Made by a program: the position numbers and the translations under genes. The notes under the pieces were generated by a model. The model searched no databases. It was given only the letters and a program-made list of their open reading frames with translations, and was not told where the DNA came from. DNA of 64,000 nucleotides from assembly GCF_051235805.1 (NCBI RefSeq), contig NZ_JBPNXV010000001.1, positions 1-64,000 of the forward strand, written 5' to 3'. Source of the stretch: Pseudothermotoga_B sp051235805 (GTDB lineage: Bacteria; Thermotogota; Thermotogae; Thermotogales; DSM-5069). How positions within the stretch are numbered: position 1 is the stretch's first letter; each line of letters opens with the position of its first letter. Below, piece by piece: positions 27,349 through 35,433 of this stretch.

Positions 27349-27490
27349 GTGAACTGCCCATGACTAAAATCACGGGCTTCCTGCTTCATTGACCGAGCTT
27401 GCTGCTGAAAAGCTAAAGTTTTACTTCCCAACAGTAGAGACCCAATCTCCACAGGTATAGCCGTTAAGCTCGGGTCGTCCCAACCCTACG
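27349..27490 (-). mobile_element. IS200/IS605-type right-end remnant (tnpB C-terminal tail and omega-RNA-like end)
   Basis: On the minus strand a frame after a stop at 27485-27487 reads SLTAIPVEIGSLLLGSKTLA and then SMKQEARDF, the recognisable end of TnpB-like transposases. It overlaps an omega-RNA-like 3' hairpin, GAAGCCCGTGA / TCATGGGC then AGTTCAC (27349-27380). The rest of the element is absent. It lies about 28 bp upstream of the tRNA-fMet -35, between the two tRNA genes. Based on remembered family features, not a search. Confidence 0.6.
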
Positions 27491-27639
27491 TGTTTATCAT
27501 AACATAAATCACAGAATAAATCGAGTGTGAAGACGCTTGTTTTGACACATATAAACTATTCATGTCTGAAGACACGAGAATGTCGTTACGCTTCAAGGGA
27601 AGAAGAACTGTCTTTGAGGCTGTGAAAATCTCTGCAAAC

Positions 27640-27727
27640 TGGTGCCGGGGATCGGACTCGAACCGACACGGAGGCTCCCTCCAGCGGATTTTAAGTCCGC
27701 AGCGTCTGCCTATTCCGCCACCCCGGC
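27640..27727 (-). tRNA. tRNA-Leu (UAA)
   Basis: An 88-nt class II tRNA on the minus strand with encoded CCA. Acceptor GCCGGGG pairs with CCCCGGC. The anticodon loop is CTTAAAA, giving UAA, within stem GCGGA/TCCGC. The long variable arm GGAGGGAGCCTCC and the T arm GTCGG-TTCGAGT-CCGAT are intact. Confidence 0.95.
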
Positions 27728-27753
27728 AGCCAAAGTATTCTTCTCAACGGTTC

Positions 27754-27783
27754 ATTATACCAGATACGACAATATCTTTTCAA
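27754..27783 (-). promoter_or_regulatory. Promoter of tRNA-Leu
   Basis: On the minus strand TTGAAA (27778-27783), an 18-bp spacer and TATAAT (27754-27759), about 26 bp before the mature tRNA end. Confidence 0.65.
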
Positions 27784-28007
27784 GAAACAGCTTCAAGTAT
27801 CATCAATCAATGCTTTAGAAAGATTTCAAGTAACCAACAAGAATATCTTGCCATTCATATTCTTTGTTGTTAGTGCTCAAAGGTGCAGAAGATTTGAGAG
27901 TGCAGGTACGATTTTTCATGTGATTAAAAGGTGCAGGCTAAAGAAGAACATCAGCACAAGGACGTTAGAATGAAAGAAGAGTATACTTGAAGGTAGGAGA
28001 TGAGTTC

Positions 28008-28463
28008 TTGGCGAGCAGATTAAGTGTAAATAAAGTGCTGACTGTTATAGGTTTAATCCTTGCGTGGACCCCGTTGGTATTTCCTGTCTTGCTCTCCGTA
28101 ATAAAACTGATGGAAAGTGGTGTATTTTTGTTTGACTTCTTAATGCCTGCAGAGATGTTTCTGATATTTCTTTCAGGAGCGGTTCTTCTTTTTTGGATCT
28201 CACTGAGAACAAAATACTACATGAAGCATATTGGGCTTGGATTGCTATCAGCAGTTCTGCTTTTGTTCACAGGGCAAGGCATAGCTGTTGTAACAGGTCT
28301 TGCTTCGGGTGACATAGAATCCAAAGGTTGGCCATTTATACTAGTACTCACAGCGATAGTCTTGTATATTTCAGCTGTTGTTGAAACTGGCATAGCAGGT
28401 CTTTGCTTACTTAGAAAGATAAGTTCAAATCCTGCGGTGAGTTCCAAAAGTAATAATTCATAA
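28008..28463 (+). CDS. Small integral membrane protein of unknown function
   Basis: About 151 residues with four predicted membrane helices (VLTVIGLILAWTPLVFPVLL; FLIFLSGAVLLFWISL; LGLLSAVLLLFTGQGIAVVT; FILVLTAIVLYISAVVETGI) and short loops. I know no family for it. TTG at 28008 is chosen because a GGTAGGAGATGAG site precedes it; TTG at 27987 is an alternative. It stands alone, with about 280 bp upstream and 270 bp downstream that show nothing clear. Confidence 0.65.
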   Translation: MASRLSVNKVLTVIGLILAWTPLVFPVLLSVIKLMESGVFLFDFLMPAEMFLIFLSGAVLLFWISLRTKYYMKHIGLGLLSAVLLLFTGQGIAVVTGLASGDIESKGWPFILVLTAIVLYISAVVETGIAGLCLLRKISSNPAVSSKSNNS

Positions 28464-28738
28464 TGTGCCCCCTTATAGAGAAGTCAAAAGCATCACTCAA
28501 TAAGCATGCATGTCTATCATCTTTGAAACCGAAGTGAAAAGGATAATGTTTTTCGCCACGGAACGATTATCCAAAGTTTTGGACGTTGGTGTGTTATAGT
28601 CGAAAGCCTTGGGAATCAGGGTTTTTGTACAACAGAGAAGCAGCATAATCATAAAATCAAAGTTTTTGCGTGTCAATGTATAATTAAATAAAGACCAATC
28701 TATGGAAACTGGATGAATCTTTTGAGGAGGTTATTTGT

Positions 28739-29536
28739 ACGAGTAGAAGAAAGAAGGCTTTTATTAGTGGTATCTTGCTTGTCCTAACGCTTGTTGTGAA
28801 TGCACTGGGAGCCTTTGGTTTTATCAACGGGCGTTCACAGAAGGACGTTTCCGATTCGTATCCTACATTGATAACACCGGCACCCTCCACATTCAGTATC
28901 TGGAGTTTGATCTATATTCTCTTGATTTCCTCCGTCTTGGTTATGATAATAAGGCACCAGGACAGTTATTACGGCAGAATGATCGATGAGATCAGTCTAC
29001 TGTTTTGGTTATCTTGCATCTTCAATATTGTTTGGATCGTGTTGTTCTCTTTTGACCTGATAGGACTTTCAACATTAGCGATTTTTGGACTGCTTTTAAC
29101 AGATGTGTTCATCGTTCAGAAGATTGGTAAGCTTCAGACTCAGAGAAGATTCCTGTTCCCGGTAACTTTCGGCTTGTACTCCGGTTGGCTGTTCATTGCA
29201 ACGGTAGCGAATATAACTCTTTGGCTTGTGAGTGTTGAGTGGAAAGGCTTCGGTATATCTTCTGAGATCTGGGGTGTGTTGATTCTTTCGGTTGCGGTTT
29301 TACTCACGTGGCTGGTTTTGTCGAAGATCAAGAATGTCATTTTTCCTCTTCCCATTGCTTGGGCGTACTATGGCATATACAAGAATCTGACATCGCCAGA
29401 AGGATTCAACAAGCAGTACGAAATATTGCCTAAGATAGCACTGATAGGCTTGGTTGTGCTTGTTGGCATATCTGTGATTCAGTTTTACAAGAACAAATAC
29501 TGTTCAATGCCCATAAGAGAAGACGAAAGGCCTTAG
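28739..29536 (+). CDS. TspO/MBR-like membrane protein
   Basis: Protein of about 250-265 residues with seven or so predicted membrane helices. The segment SYPTLITPAPSTFSIWSLIYILL resembles the tryptophan-rich sensory protein (TspO/MBR) superfamily, in which APP..F...W...Y motifs recur. The start is a problem. TTG at 28775 lies inside the first helix and has no ribosome site. The frame is open upstream and reads TSRRKKAFISGILLV, and a strong GAGGAGG site ends at 28730, yet no ATG, GTG or TTG follows it in frame. A non-standard start (ACG at 28739, or ATT at 28733) or a sequence change is possible. Confidence 0.7.
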   Translation, partial: TSRRKKAFISGILLVLTLVVNALGAFGFINGRSQKDVSDSYPTLITPAPSTFSIWSLIYILLISSVLVMIIRHQDSYYGRMIDEISLLFWLSCIFNIVWIVLFSFDLIGLSTLAIFGLLLTDVFIVQKIGKLQTQRRFLFPVTFGLYSGWLFIATVANITLWLVSVEWKGFGISSEIWGVLILSVAVLLTWLVLSKIKNVIFPLPIAWAYYGIYKNLTSPEGFNKQYEILPKIALIGLVVLVGISVIQFYKNKYCSMPIREDERP

Positions 29537-30035
29537 AGATTAATTGCCGAATGAATAGTCCCCGAAGCAAACCTCAACAATCGTGGTGAAATTATTGAGA
29601 AAAGCAAGAGCTTTTGAAAGGATGAATTTCGAGCTCCCGACACTGAAACGAGGCAAAGTCATAGATATCGATCCATTTATGTTGGATTTAAGGTGTGATT
29701 TTGCAAAGATCAAAGAATAACTGAATTTGGTTGCCAAGAAATATTTCCCTGAATCGTAGTCTTATGGTTGTGAAGTCATTGATGACAATCATTTTTGTGT
29801 ACTTTTTATGCATTATCCAATCTAACCAGAACATATTTTATTTGCTGTCTGGTTTTTTTCCATCTGGCTCTTGCTTTCAACTTTTTCACTTATTCTCAAC
29901 TTTGGTGTGTGAGTGTGAGTACAAAATTCCTTGTGAACTTTGAACACTTATGAATAAACCAAGCCCCCCATCCCCATAGAAAAAGATAACGCTTTATGGA
30001 ACTTAGTATTCCCTATCTGAGAAGATGACAGAATC
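29537..30035. other. Gene-poor gap with a possible 45-codon remnant
   Basis: About 500 bp between the TspO-like gene and the 3' end of nrdJ. A short plus-strand frame at 29583-29720 encodes about 45 residues (including FELPTLKRGKVIDIDPFML) that read like real protein. It has no good ribosome site and no family I recognise. It may be the tail of a lost gene or a small protein. I see nothing else here. Confidence 0.3.
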
Positions 30036-32558
30036 TCAACTACATCTGGACCATCCACACACTTTGCAGCTGGTGCACCCTTCTTGCATTATCAACGAGT
30101 TCTTCGAAAGACAAGATGGGCAGTATGTGTTTCCGTCCAAATCTACGTAGTAACCTTGCTTCCATTCAAGGCCATTTGCAACCACGAATTTCTCTATTTC
30201 TTCTGGTGTCTTAGCCGTTCCGTCTATCTTGAGAAATTCATCTTGTACGATTTCTTTCTGTGTCCAGAGCTCCGCGAAATCCTCTATGGCTTTCTTGATC
30301 TCATACCCAACATTTCTCACGTACTCTCCTTTTACCTTAACCAGTTGCTCGATGATCTCTTCTACAGAAACACCTGCACGTAGTGCCGTTGAGGAAAGTC
30401 TTCCGATAGCCTCAGCAGTTTCAGTACCATTCGACAAGAAAATTTCTATTGCTTCACCAGTGTCGTCGAAGGAGACAGTTATGTAAGTAGTGCCAGAAGG
30501 TGTCTTGTACTTTCTCGTAACGCTTCGAAGGGTTTCTTTCCTCGGTTTCGCCCTCAGTCTGTGTTTTTCATCGAGGATGAAGAATTTGATTTTAGGCGCA
30601 TCTTTCGTTTTCACAGACTTTGCCGATGTCAAAACTTGTGTTTGCAGTGAGCCATCTCGATAGACGGTCAGTCCCCTTATTTTGTGTTTCAGAGCTTCAA
30701 CGTAGATTTCCAGAACATCTTCGGGAGTGGCGTTGTTGGGCATGTTTATAGTTTTTGAGATATTGTTGTCGACATAAGATTGGAATGCCTCTTGCATGAG
30801 GAGGTGATCCATGGGCTTTATGTCGTGTGAAACGACGAAGATCTTTTTGAGTCTCTCATCTACGTCCAGATGTTTCATAGTCCCATCTTCGATGAGCTTA
30901 TCTTTTATTCTTTCGAGTAAATCAGCTGGGATCTTCTTTTTGAGAACTTCGTTAACATAAAACAATGCCTCTCGTTCATTACTGCTCTGTTTGTTGACAT
31001 ATCTCACATAAGCGAGTAAGAAGTTTGGTTCAAGTCCAGAAGAGGTATCGGCAATGTTTGAGATAGATCCTGTAGGCGCAATTGCAAGCACAGCAACATT
31101 TCTCTTGTATTTTCTTGCCAATGTTCTGAAATGTTCAATCAGTTCTTGATCGTATTGGCTTTCGTCCATCGAGAATGGTATGAAGTTTTCCTCTGTGCGG
31201 TATCTGCTCCTTTCGTAAAGAGGGAAGTTGCCCTTTTCTTCTCCAAGCTTGGAGGACTCTTCATGTGCATTCAAAGACATGAAAGCCATTATGTCTCTTG
31301 CAAGTTTTCGTGCTTCTTGTGAGTCGTATGGAATCTCCATTTTGTATAAGAGATCTGCAAATCCCATGATTCCGAGTCCAAGTCTTCTCGAGTCTTTGAC
31401 GGCTTTGGTGATCTTGTCTATGGGAAAGACACTGACATCTATCACGTTGTCTAAGAATCTCACCGAGAGCCTAACGACTCTGGCGAGAGCCTCCCAGTCA
31501 AAATGTCCAGAATCATCACAGAACTTCGCCAAGTCTATAGAACCAAGATTGCACGCCTCATAAGCCCCAAGCCCTATTTCTCCACACGGGTTTGTTGAGA
31601 TTATTTCCCTCTCTGGGTAGAGGGCATAGTATCTGTTCATCTCTCCCAAGAAGACCATTCCTGGGTCTCCTGTTTCCCAAGCATTCTGCGCCATCTTCTC
31701 AAAGATTTCTCTGACTCTAAGATCTTTTTGCCCTTGCCATCTCGGATGCGTCAGTTTGACTGTGCCGTTGTTCTCGTACATCCTCAAAAGTTCCTCGCGT
31801 CTCATTGGAATACCAATGGAAATGTTGAAAAACCTCAACACCTTTTCACCATCGTTTCCCTTCTTTGCAGAGATGAACTCGAGTATATCTGGATGATTGA
31901 TGTTCAGTATGCCCATTAATGCACCACGTCTGCGATAGCCCTGTTCTACAACAGACACAGCTGAATTGAAGACATGCATGAAACTTATCGGTCCTGAAGC
32001 CTTGCCATGAGTTCCGGCAACGAAACTTCCATTAGGTCTCAGTGGACTGAAGTTACTACCTATGCCTCCTCCGGCTTTTGTTATCAAGGCGTATTCCTTA
32101 ACTGCAGTGAAGATGCCATCTATACTGTCTTCAACTGGCACAACGAAGCAAGCAGAGAGCATGTGAAGATGATTTCTCGAGCTCACTATTCTTTCGTAGT
32201 CCTCTAAGGTCATCTGCTCAATCGGTTTGTAGAGAAGGTTGTGTTCCACACCCATTCCAGCGTTGAAAAGTGTGGGACTGTTTGGGATAAAAATCCTACT
32301 TGCCAGCAAATTGAAGAATTCTTCTTCAAGAGATTTCACGAACTCGAGTTTTTGAGTGCTGGAGAATTGCTCGAAATTGGGGTTATTCAACAGTTCGGCG
32401 GTTGCAATCACCCGAGCAACACGACGGGCAACATCATGCCATGAGTTTTCCAAGAACTGCCCATCTGGTGCTTTGATGAGATACCTCTCTTTGAGTATTT
32501 TCGTCGCGTTTTCCGACGGTACGATCTCTTTGTACCTTTGAATAAGATCTGAGTACAT
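30036..32558 (-). CDS. nrdJ: Adenosylcobalamin-dependent (class II) ribonucleotide reductase
   Basis: Reduces ribonucleotides to deoxyribonucleotides using a B12-generated radical, independent of oxygen. The 840 residues begin at the catalytic barrel with no N-terminal ATP-cone. Key parts are ACFVVPVEDSIDGIF (first active cysteine), FSPLRPNGSFV, NPCGEIGLGAYEACNLGS (radical-site cysteine), and a C-terminal Cys-rich tail (CPSCLSKN ... CTSCKVCGWSRCS), which combines the redox CxxC with zinc-ribbon-like cysteines. ATG at 32558 follows GGAAGGGGG. Upstream lie a good promoter and two NrdR-like boxes. The rex gene is just upstream on the same strand. Confidence 0.95.
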   Translation of the reverse strand: MYSDLIQRYKEIVPSENATKILKERYLIKAPDGQFLENSWHDVARRVARVIATAELLNNPNFEQFSSTQKLEFVKSLEEEFFNLLASRIFIPNSPTLFNAGMGVEHNLLYKPIEQMTLEDYERIVSSRNHLHMLSACFVVPVEDSIDGIFTAVKEYALITKAGGGIGSNFSPLRPNGSFVAGTHGKASGPISFMHVFNSAVSVVEQGYRRRGALMGILNINHPDILEFISAKKGNDGEKVLRFFNISIGIPMRREELLRMYENNGTVKLTHPRWQGQKDLRVREIFEKMAQNAWETGDPGMVFLGEMNRYYALYPEREIISTNPCGEIGLGAYEACNLGSIDLAKFCDDSGHFDWEALARVVRLSVRFLDNVIDVSVFPIDKITKAVKDSRRLGLGIMGFADLLYKMEIPYDSQEARKLARDIMAFMSLNAHEESSKLGEEKGNFPLYERSRYRTEENFIPFSMDESQYDQELIEHFRTLARKYKRNVAVLAIAPTGSISNIADTSSGLEPNFLLAYVRYVNKQSSNEREALFYVNEVLKKKIPADLLERIKDKLIEDGTMKHLDVDERLKKIFVVSHDIKPMDHLLMQEAFQSYVDNNISKTINMPNNATPEDVLEIYVEALKHKIRGLTVYRDGSLQTQVLTSAKSVKTKDAPKIKFFILDEKHRLRAKPRKETLRSVTRKYKTPSGTTYITVSFDDTGEAIEIFLSNGTETAEAIGRLSSTALRAGVSVEEIIEQLVKVKGEYVRNVGYEIKKAIEDFAELWTQKEIVQDEFLKIDGTAKTPEEIEKFVVANGLEWKQGYYVDLDGNTYCPSCLSKNSLIMQEGCTSCKVCGWSRCS

Positions 32559-32584
32559 AAAAAATCAAACCCCCTTCCGGGGGA

Positions 32585-32613
32585 ATTATACTACAGATTG
32601 TGTATGGTGGCAA
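32585..32613 (-). promoter_or_regulatory. Promoter of nrdJ
   Basis: On the minus strand TTGCCA (32608-32613), a 17-bp spacer and TATAAT (32585-32590). The start of transcription should be near 32577, giving a leader of about 20 bases. One NrdR-like box fills most of the spacer. Confidence 0.75.
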
Positions 32614-32633
32614 GTAGGTACTATATATTGTAT
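32588..32633. promoter_or_regulatory. Tandem NrdR-like boxes in front of nrdJ
   Basis: Two 16-bp boxes of the form acaCwAtATaTwGtgt, read on the minus strand. The distal core CAATATATAG (32621-32630) is a full match to the core consensus. The proximal core CAATCTGTAG (32591-32600) matches eight of ten and has an ACA flank. The cores are offset by exactly 30 bp, which puts both on the same DNA face. The proximal box lies between -35 and -10; the distal one overlaps the 3' end of rex. Confidence 0.75.
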
Positions 32634-33250
32634 TCTTGTGACACAACATAATGGACCAAGGTTTTGAAGAAAACCGTTATGTCCACATACTCAACAGGTA
32701 CACTGCAACTTAAGGTTACTGGGGCAAAACATATTATACCCCTTATACCTGCTTTTTCCAATCTTTCTGCAACAGCCTGTGCAACTTCCGCGGGCGTCGC
32801 TATGACGGCGATTTCAGCATGGTTTTGATCGATGAAGCTTTCGAGATTTTCCATGCTGGAAATGGTTAAATCATCGGTTATCTTCGTTCCTATCTTCTTG
32901 GTATCAACGTCGAAAACTCCAGCGATCTCAAAGTTGTGTTTTTCTATTTGCTTGAACCTCGCTATGGCTTGGCCTATATTACCTGCACCGATTATCACAA
33001 CTCTCCATTTCTTGTTGATTCCGAGTATTTTCTGAATTTCGTCCATTAGATATTGTATGTTATAGCCAATTCCACGCCTTCCAAAAGTTCCGAAATAGGA
33101 AAGATCTTTGCGCACCTGTGAATCTTTTATTTGCATCAGCTGGGCAAGTCTTTTAGAAGAAATGCTTTCTTCACCTTGTTCCCTCAGCCTTTCAAGACAT
33201 CTGTAATAGATAGCAAGCCTTTTGATGGTTGGTTTTGGAATGCGGTTCAT
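32621..33250 (-). CDS. rex: Redox-sensing transcriptional repressor Rex
   Basis: Repressor that binds DNA when the NADH/NAD+ ratio is low and controls fermentation genes. The 209 residues have an N-terminal winged helix (ISSKRLAQLMQIKDSQVRKDLSYFGTFGRRGIGYNI), a Rossmann dinucleotide site (VVIIGAGNIGQAIARF) and a C-terminal domain-swap helix. ATG at 33250 follows GGGGG. It is encoded upstream of nrdJ on the same strand; nrdJ has its own promoter. Confidence 0.96.
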   Translation of the reverse strand: MNRIPKPTIKRLAIYYRCLERLREQGEESISSKRLAQLMQIKDSQVRKDLSYFGTFGRRGIGYNIQYLMDEIQKILGINKKWRVVIIGAGNIGQAIARFKQIEKHNFEIAGVFDVDTKKIGTKITDDLTISSMENLESFIDQNHAEIAVIATPAEVAQAVAERLEKAGIRGIICFAPVTLSCSVPVEYVDITVFFKTLVHYVVSQEYNI

Positions 33251-33383
33251 GTCAAACCCCCTTAGTTCAGTTTTTCACAAGATTATTTTACCATCAAAAT
33301 CGGCTCAAGACAACCTTTCGTCTTCACCAACGACAGAGACTGAGTTGAACTTTTAAACAGGACAATTCACAAAGGTTGCGGGA

Positions 33384-34328
33384 TCAATCCATCTTAAAGA
33401 TAACCTTCAGCGATCCTTTGCCCGCTCTTTCAAAGGCTTTATCGTACTCTGAAAGATCATAGATCGCTTCGATCAAATCACGAACTTCTAAGCCCTCTTT
33501 TAAAGCCCATATAGCCTTGGTAAAAGGTCCACATCGGGAACCGATTATCTTTATCTCGTTGACTGCTACTTTGCTCAGATTTATAGTCATTTCATCAGCG
33601 ATCGTTGATTTCAAAACCACCGTTCCTTCGGGTTTCACAAGAAAAAGTGCTTGTTCAATGCCAGATTTTCTTCCGGTTGCATCGATGACAATATCAAAGT
33701 ATCGGTCATACCTTTTGAAATTCTCTGATAGTTCTGTGGCTGTCCACCGTGCTCTTAAAAGTTTCTCTGTATGTCTTCCGAAGAGCAGATGATTCACTTT
33801 TGAAAAGCTGAGAGCCTTTGAGATGATCAAACCGAGTTTGCCGTCTCCCAAGACTGCTACACTTTGAGAATTTGTTATCTGAACCTGCTCAAGTATTCTG
33901 AAGGCTGCCGCGAGTGGTTCAATGAAAACTGCCCTTTCATCTTCCACTTCATCTGGTACCGCGTGAAGATTCTTCAGAGGTAGCAGTACATACTCGGCAA
34001 AGACACCATCATAGTCTCTTATGCCAACTACCTTGATACTTCTGCAGTGTCTGTGTAATCCTTGCAAACAGAGATCACACTTCTCGCATGGAATATTTAT
34101 CTCTCCTACAACTCTCTTGCCAATCAATTGCTCTGGACCTTCCTCAACCACACCGACGAATTCATGACCCAAGATCCCTCTGAAATTCATATAACCCTTG
34201 AGAATCTCAAGATCTGTGTTGCAAATACCAGCCATTGTAACCTTGATGAGTGCATGATCGGCTTTGATCTGTGGTCTTTCGATGTCCAACAATTTGAGTT
34301 TTTCACCGTCGTAAAATAATGCCTTCAC
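33384..34328 (-). CDS. Zinc-containing alcohol/polyol dehydrogenase, medium-chain family
   Basis: NAD(P)-dependent dehydrogenase of 314 residues. Catalytic zinc ligands are suggested by GICNTDLEI (Cys) and GHEFVGVVEE (His-Glu). The structural zinc lobe has four cysteines (IPCEKCDLCLQGLHRHC). The nucleotide fold reads VAVLGDGKLGLIIS. At 314 residues it is shorter than the usual 340-350. ATG at 34328 overlaps the PfkB-kinase stop by four bases, so the two are co-transcribed. A sugar alcohol is a likely substrate. Confidence 0.88.
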   Translation of the reverse strand: MKALFYDGEKLKLLDIERPQIKADHALIKVTMAGICNTDLEILKGYMNFRGILGHEFVGVVEEGPEQLIGKRVVGEINIPCEKCDLCLQGLHRHCRSIKVVGIRDYDGVFAEYVLLPLKNLHAVPDEVEDERAVFIEPLAAAFRILEQVQITNSQSVAVLGDGKLGLIISKALSFSKVNHLLFGRHTEKLLRARWTATELSENFKRYDRYFDIVIDATGRKSGIEQALFLVKPEGTVVLKSTIADEMTINLSKVAVNEIKIIGSRCGPFTKAIWALKEGLEVRDLIEAIYDLSEYDKAFERAGKGSLKVIFKMD

Positions 34329-35101
34329 AGTTCATCACCCAATTTCTCCATCTTGCTAAAAGCTCCTTTCACTGATTTGGCAAGTCTTTGTGCTTCATTC
34401 ACTGCCATTCTCAATGCCTCTACGCGAGTTTTCGAGCGCAACAGATGTGAGATGAGAACGACATCAAAGACGTCTCCACATCCAGTTCTGTAAAGATACT
34501 CTACACCATCTCCATCTACAAAAAGTTCTTCCCATCTTGCTCCCTTTGGTCCAAGTTTGACCACGTGGCAGTTGATTTTCTGAGCTTCTCTTTCATTGCC
34601 GATTATCAAAAGGTTGTTGCGATTGAGTTTTTCTGAATCCAAGTTTGCAAGCGGACCGATATCGAGAAATACCATTTTGTCTTTGAAGAGCTCAAGGAGC
34701 TTGTAGATACTCTTTGGAGGGACCTCGGTGTTAACAAAAAGATAATCGAACTGTGCGAGCTGTTCTTCATCTATCTGTATCTCGACTCTATTAACTCCTC
34801 TGTCAACGGCGATAGGTCTTTCATTATAGGCTATGTGGTAACCTGTGCGGTCTGGAATTCTTCTGATACCTTCGGTGCTGAACTCGAGTTTCTCCAGGTG
34901 TTGAAGGATCAATTCGGCTCTGTAATCTGTACCGATGTTCGAGAAGAACTGGACATCAAATCCCTTCTTTTTCAATCCATAGGCTACGTTCAGCCCGGAA
35001 CCTCCGCACATTTCTAGTATTTCTGAACTGTGTGGCTGTTCACCATATATGTAGACATCCCAGAAGGTTCCACCCACAACTGCAACTTTTATGAAGATCA
35101 C
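34325..35101 (-). CDS. PfkB-family carbohydrate kinase
   Basis: Ribokinase-like kinase of about 258 residues. The N-terminal sugar-binding block is MCGGSGLNVAYGLKKKGFDVQFFSNIGTD. The C-terminal anion-hole and catalytic site reads RTGCGDVFDVVLI, with cysteine where most members have alanine (GAGD); the catalytic aspartate is kept. GTG at 35101 leaves only a few bases after the divergent -10 region, so its mRNA may be nearly leaderless. It is coupled to a polyol dehydrogenase. Substrate unknown. Confidence 0.87.
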   Translation of the reverse strand: MIFIKVAVVGGTFWDVYIYGEQPHSSEILEMCGGSGLNVAYGLKKKGFDVQFFSNIGTDYRAELILQHLEKLEFSTEGIRRIPDRTGYHIAYNERPIAVDRGVNRVEIQIDEEQLAQFDYLFVNTEVPPKSIYKLLELFKDKMVFLDIGPLANLDSEKLNRNNLLIIGNEREAQKINCHVVKLGPKGARWEELFVDGDGVEYLYRTGCGDVFDVVLISHLLRSKTRVEALRMAVNEAQRLAKSVKGAFSKMEKLGDEL

Positions 35102-35136
35102 CCATCGAAAAGTATAATAGAAATCGGGGTGAGAAT
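35102..35136. promoter_or_regulatory. Very short divergent promoter region
   Basis: Only 35 bp separate the start codons of the PfkB kinase (minus) and the MoaD-like gene (plus). A TATAAT lies at 35113-35118 on the plus strand, and TATACT and TATTAT overlap it on the minus strand. Neither direction has a good -35. Opposing promoters must overlap here. Confidence 0.45.
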
Positions 35137-35430
35137 GTGAAGATTAGATTTGGAAATATCGCAGATACATTGGTTGGAGTAAAAGAAATAGAGGTACAAG
35201 AAAGCAGTCTAAAAAAGATCTTTCAATCTATCTCACAGAGTCTAAACAAACGTGTAGAACTAATAGTCGACGAGAAGGAAGAGAGTGTCTATCTTCTGGC
35301 AGAAAAAGATGGCAAACTTTCAAAGAGTTGGGTTGTTGCTCTGAACAACGGGATCAACATCTTAGATGCCGATGTTAATTCGTTGAGAGAAGGTGAATTG
35401 GTAATCTTTGTGCCTGTGAGTGGTGGTTGA
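35137..35430 (+). CDS. MoaD/ThiS-like ubiquitin-fold sulfur-carrier protein
   Basis: Small protein of 97 residues ending in SGG. The tail VIFVPVSGG matches MoaD/ThiS carriers, which are adenylated and thiocarboxylated at the C-terminal glycine. The next gene, 3 bp on, encodes an E1-like adenylyltransferase, its natural partner. No other molybdopterin or thiamine genes are linked, so the final sulfur acceptor is unknown. GTG at 35137 follows GGGGTGAG. Confidence 0.82.
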   Translation: MKIRFGNIADTLVGVKEIEVQESSLKKIFQSISQSLNKRVELIVDEKEESVYLLAEKDGKLSKSWVVALNNGINILDADVNSLREGELVIFVPVSGG

Positions 35431-35433
35431 GAG

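Noticed and set aside
27562..27873. Open frame of 103 codons covering the tRNA-Leu gene
   Set aside because: It is the opposite strand of a perfect tRNA and its promoter; it has no ribosome site.
32570..32583. CCCCC-TTCC-GGGGG hairpin with a T-rich tract right before nrdJ, like an attenuator
   Set aside because: With the -10 at 32585-32590 transcription should start inside the hairpin, near 32577, so the stem would not be in the RNA. The G run serves better as ribosome site.
32631..32646. TTGTGACACAA near the 3' end of rex as a Rex operator
   Set aside because: Only half-site similarity to TTGTGA-N6-TCACAA, inside coding sequence, and the NrdR boxes explain the region better.
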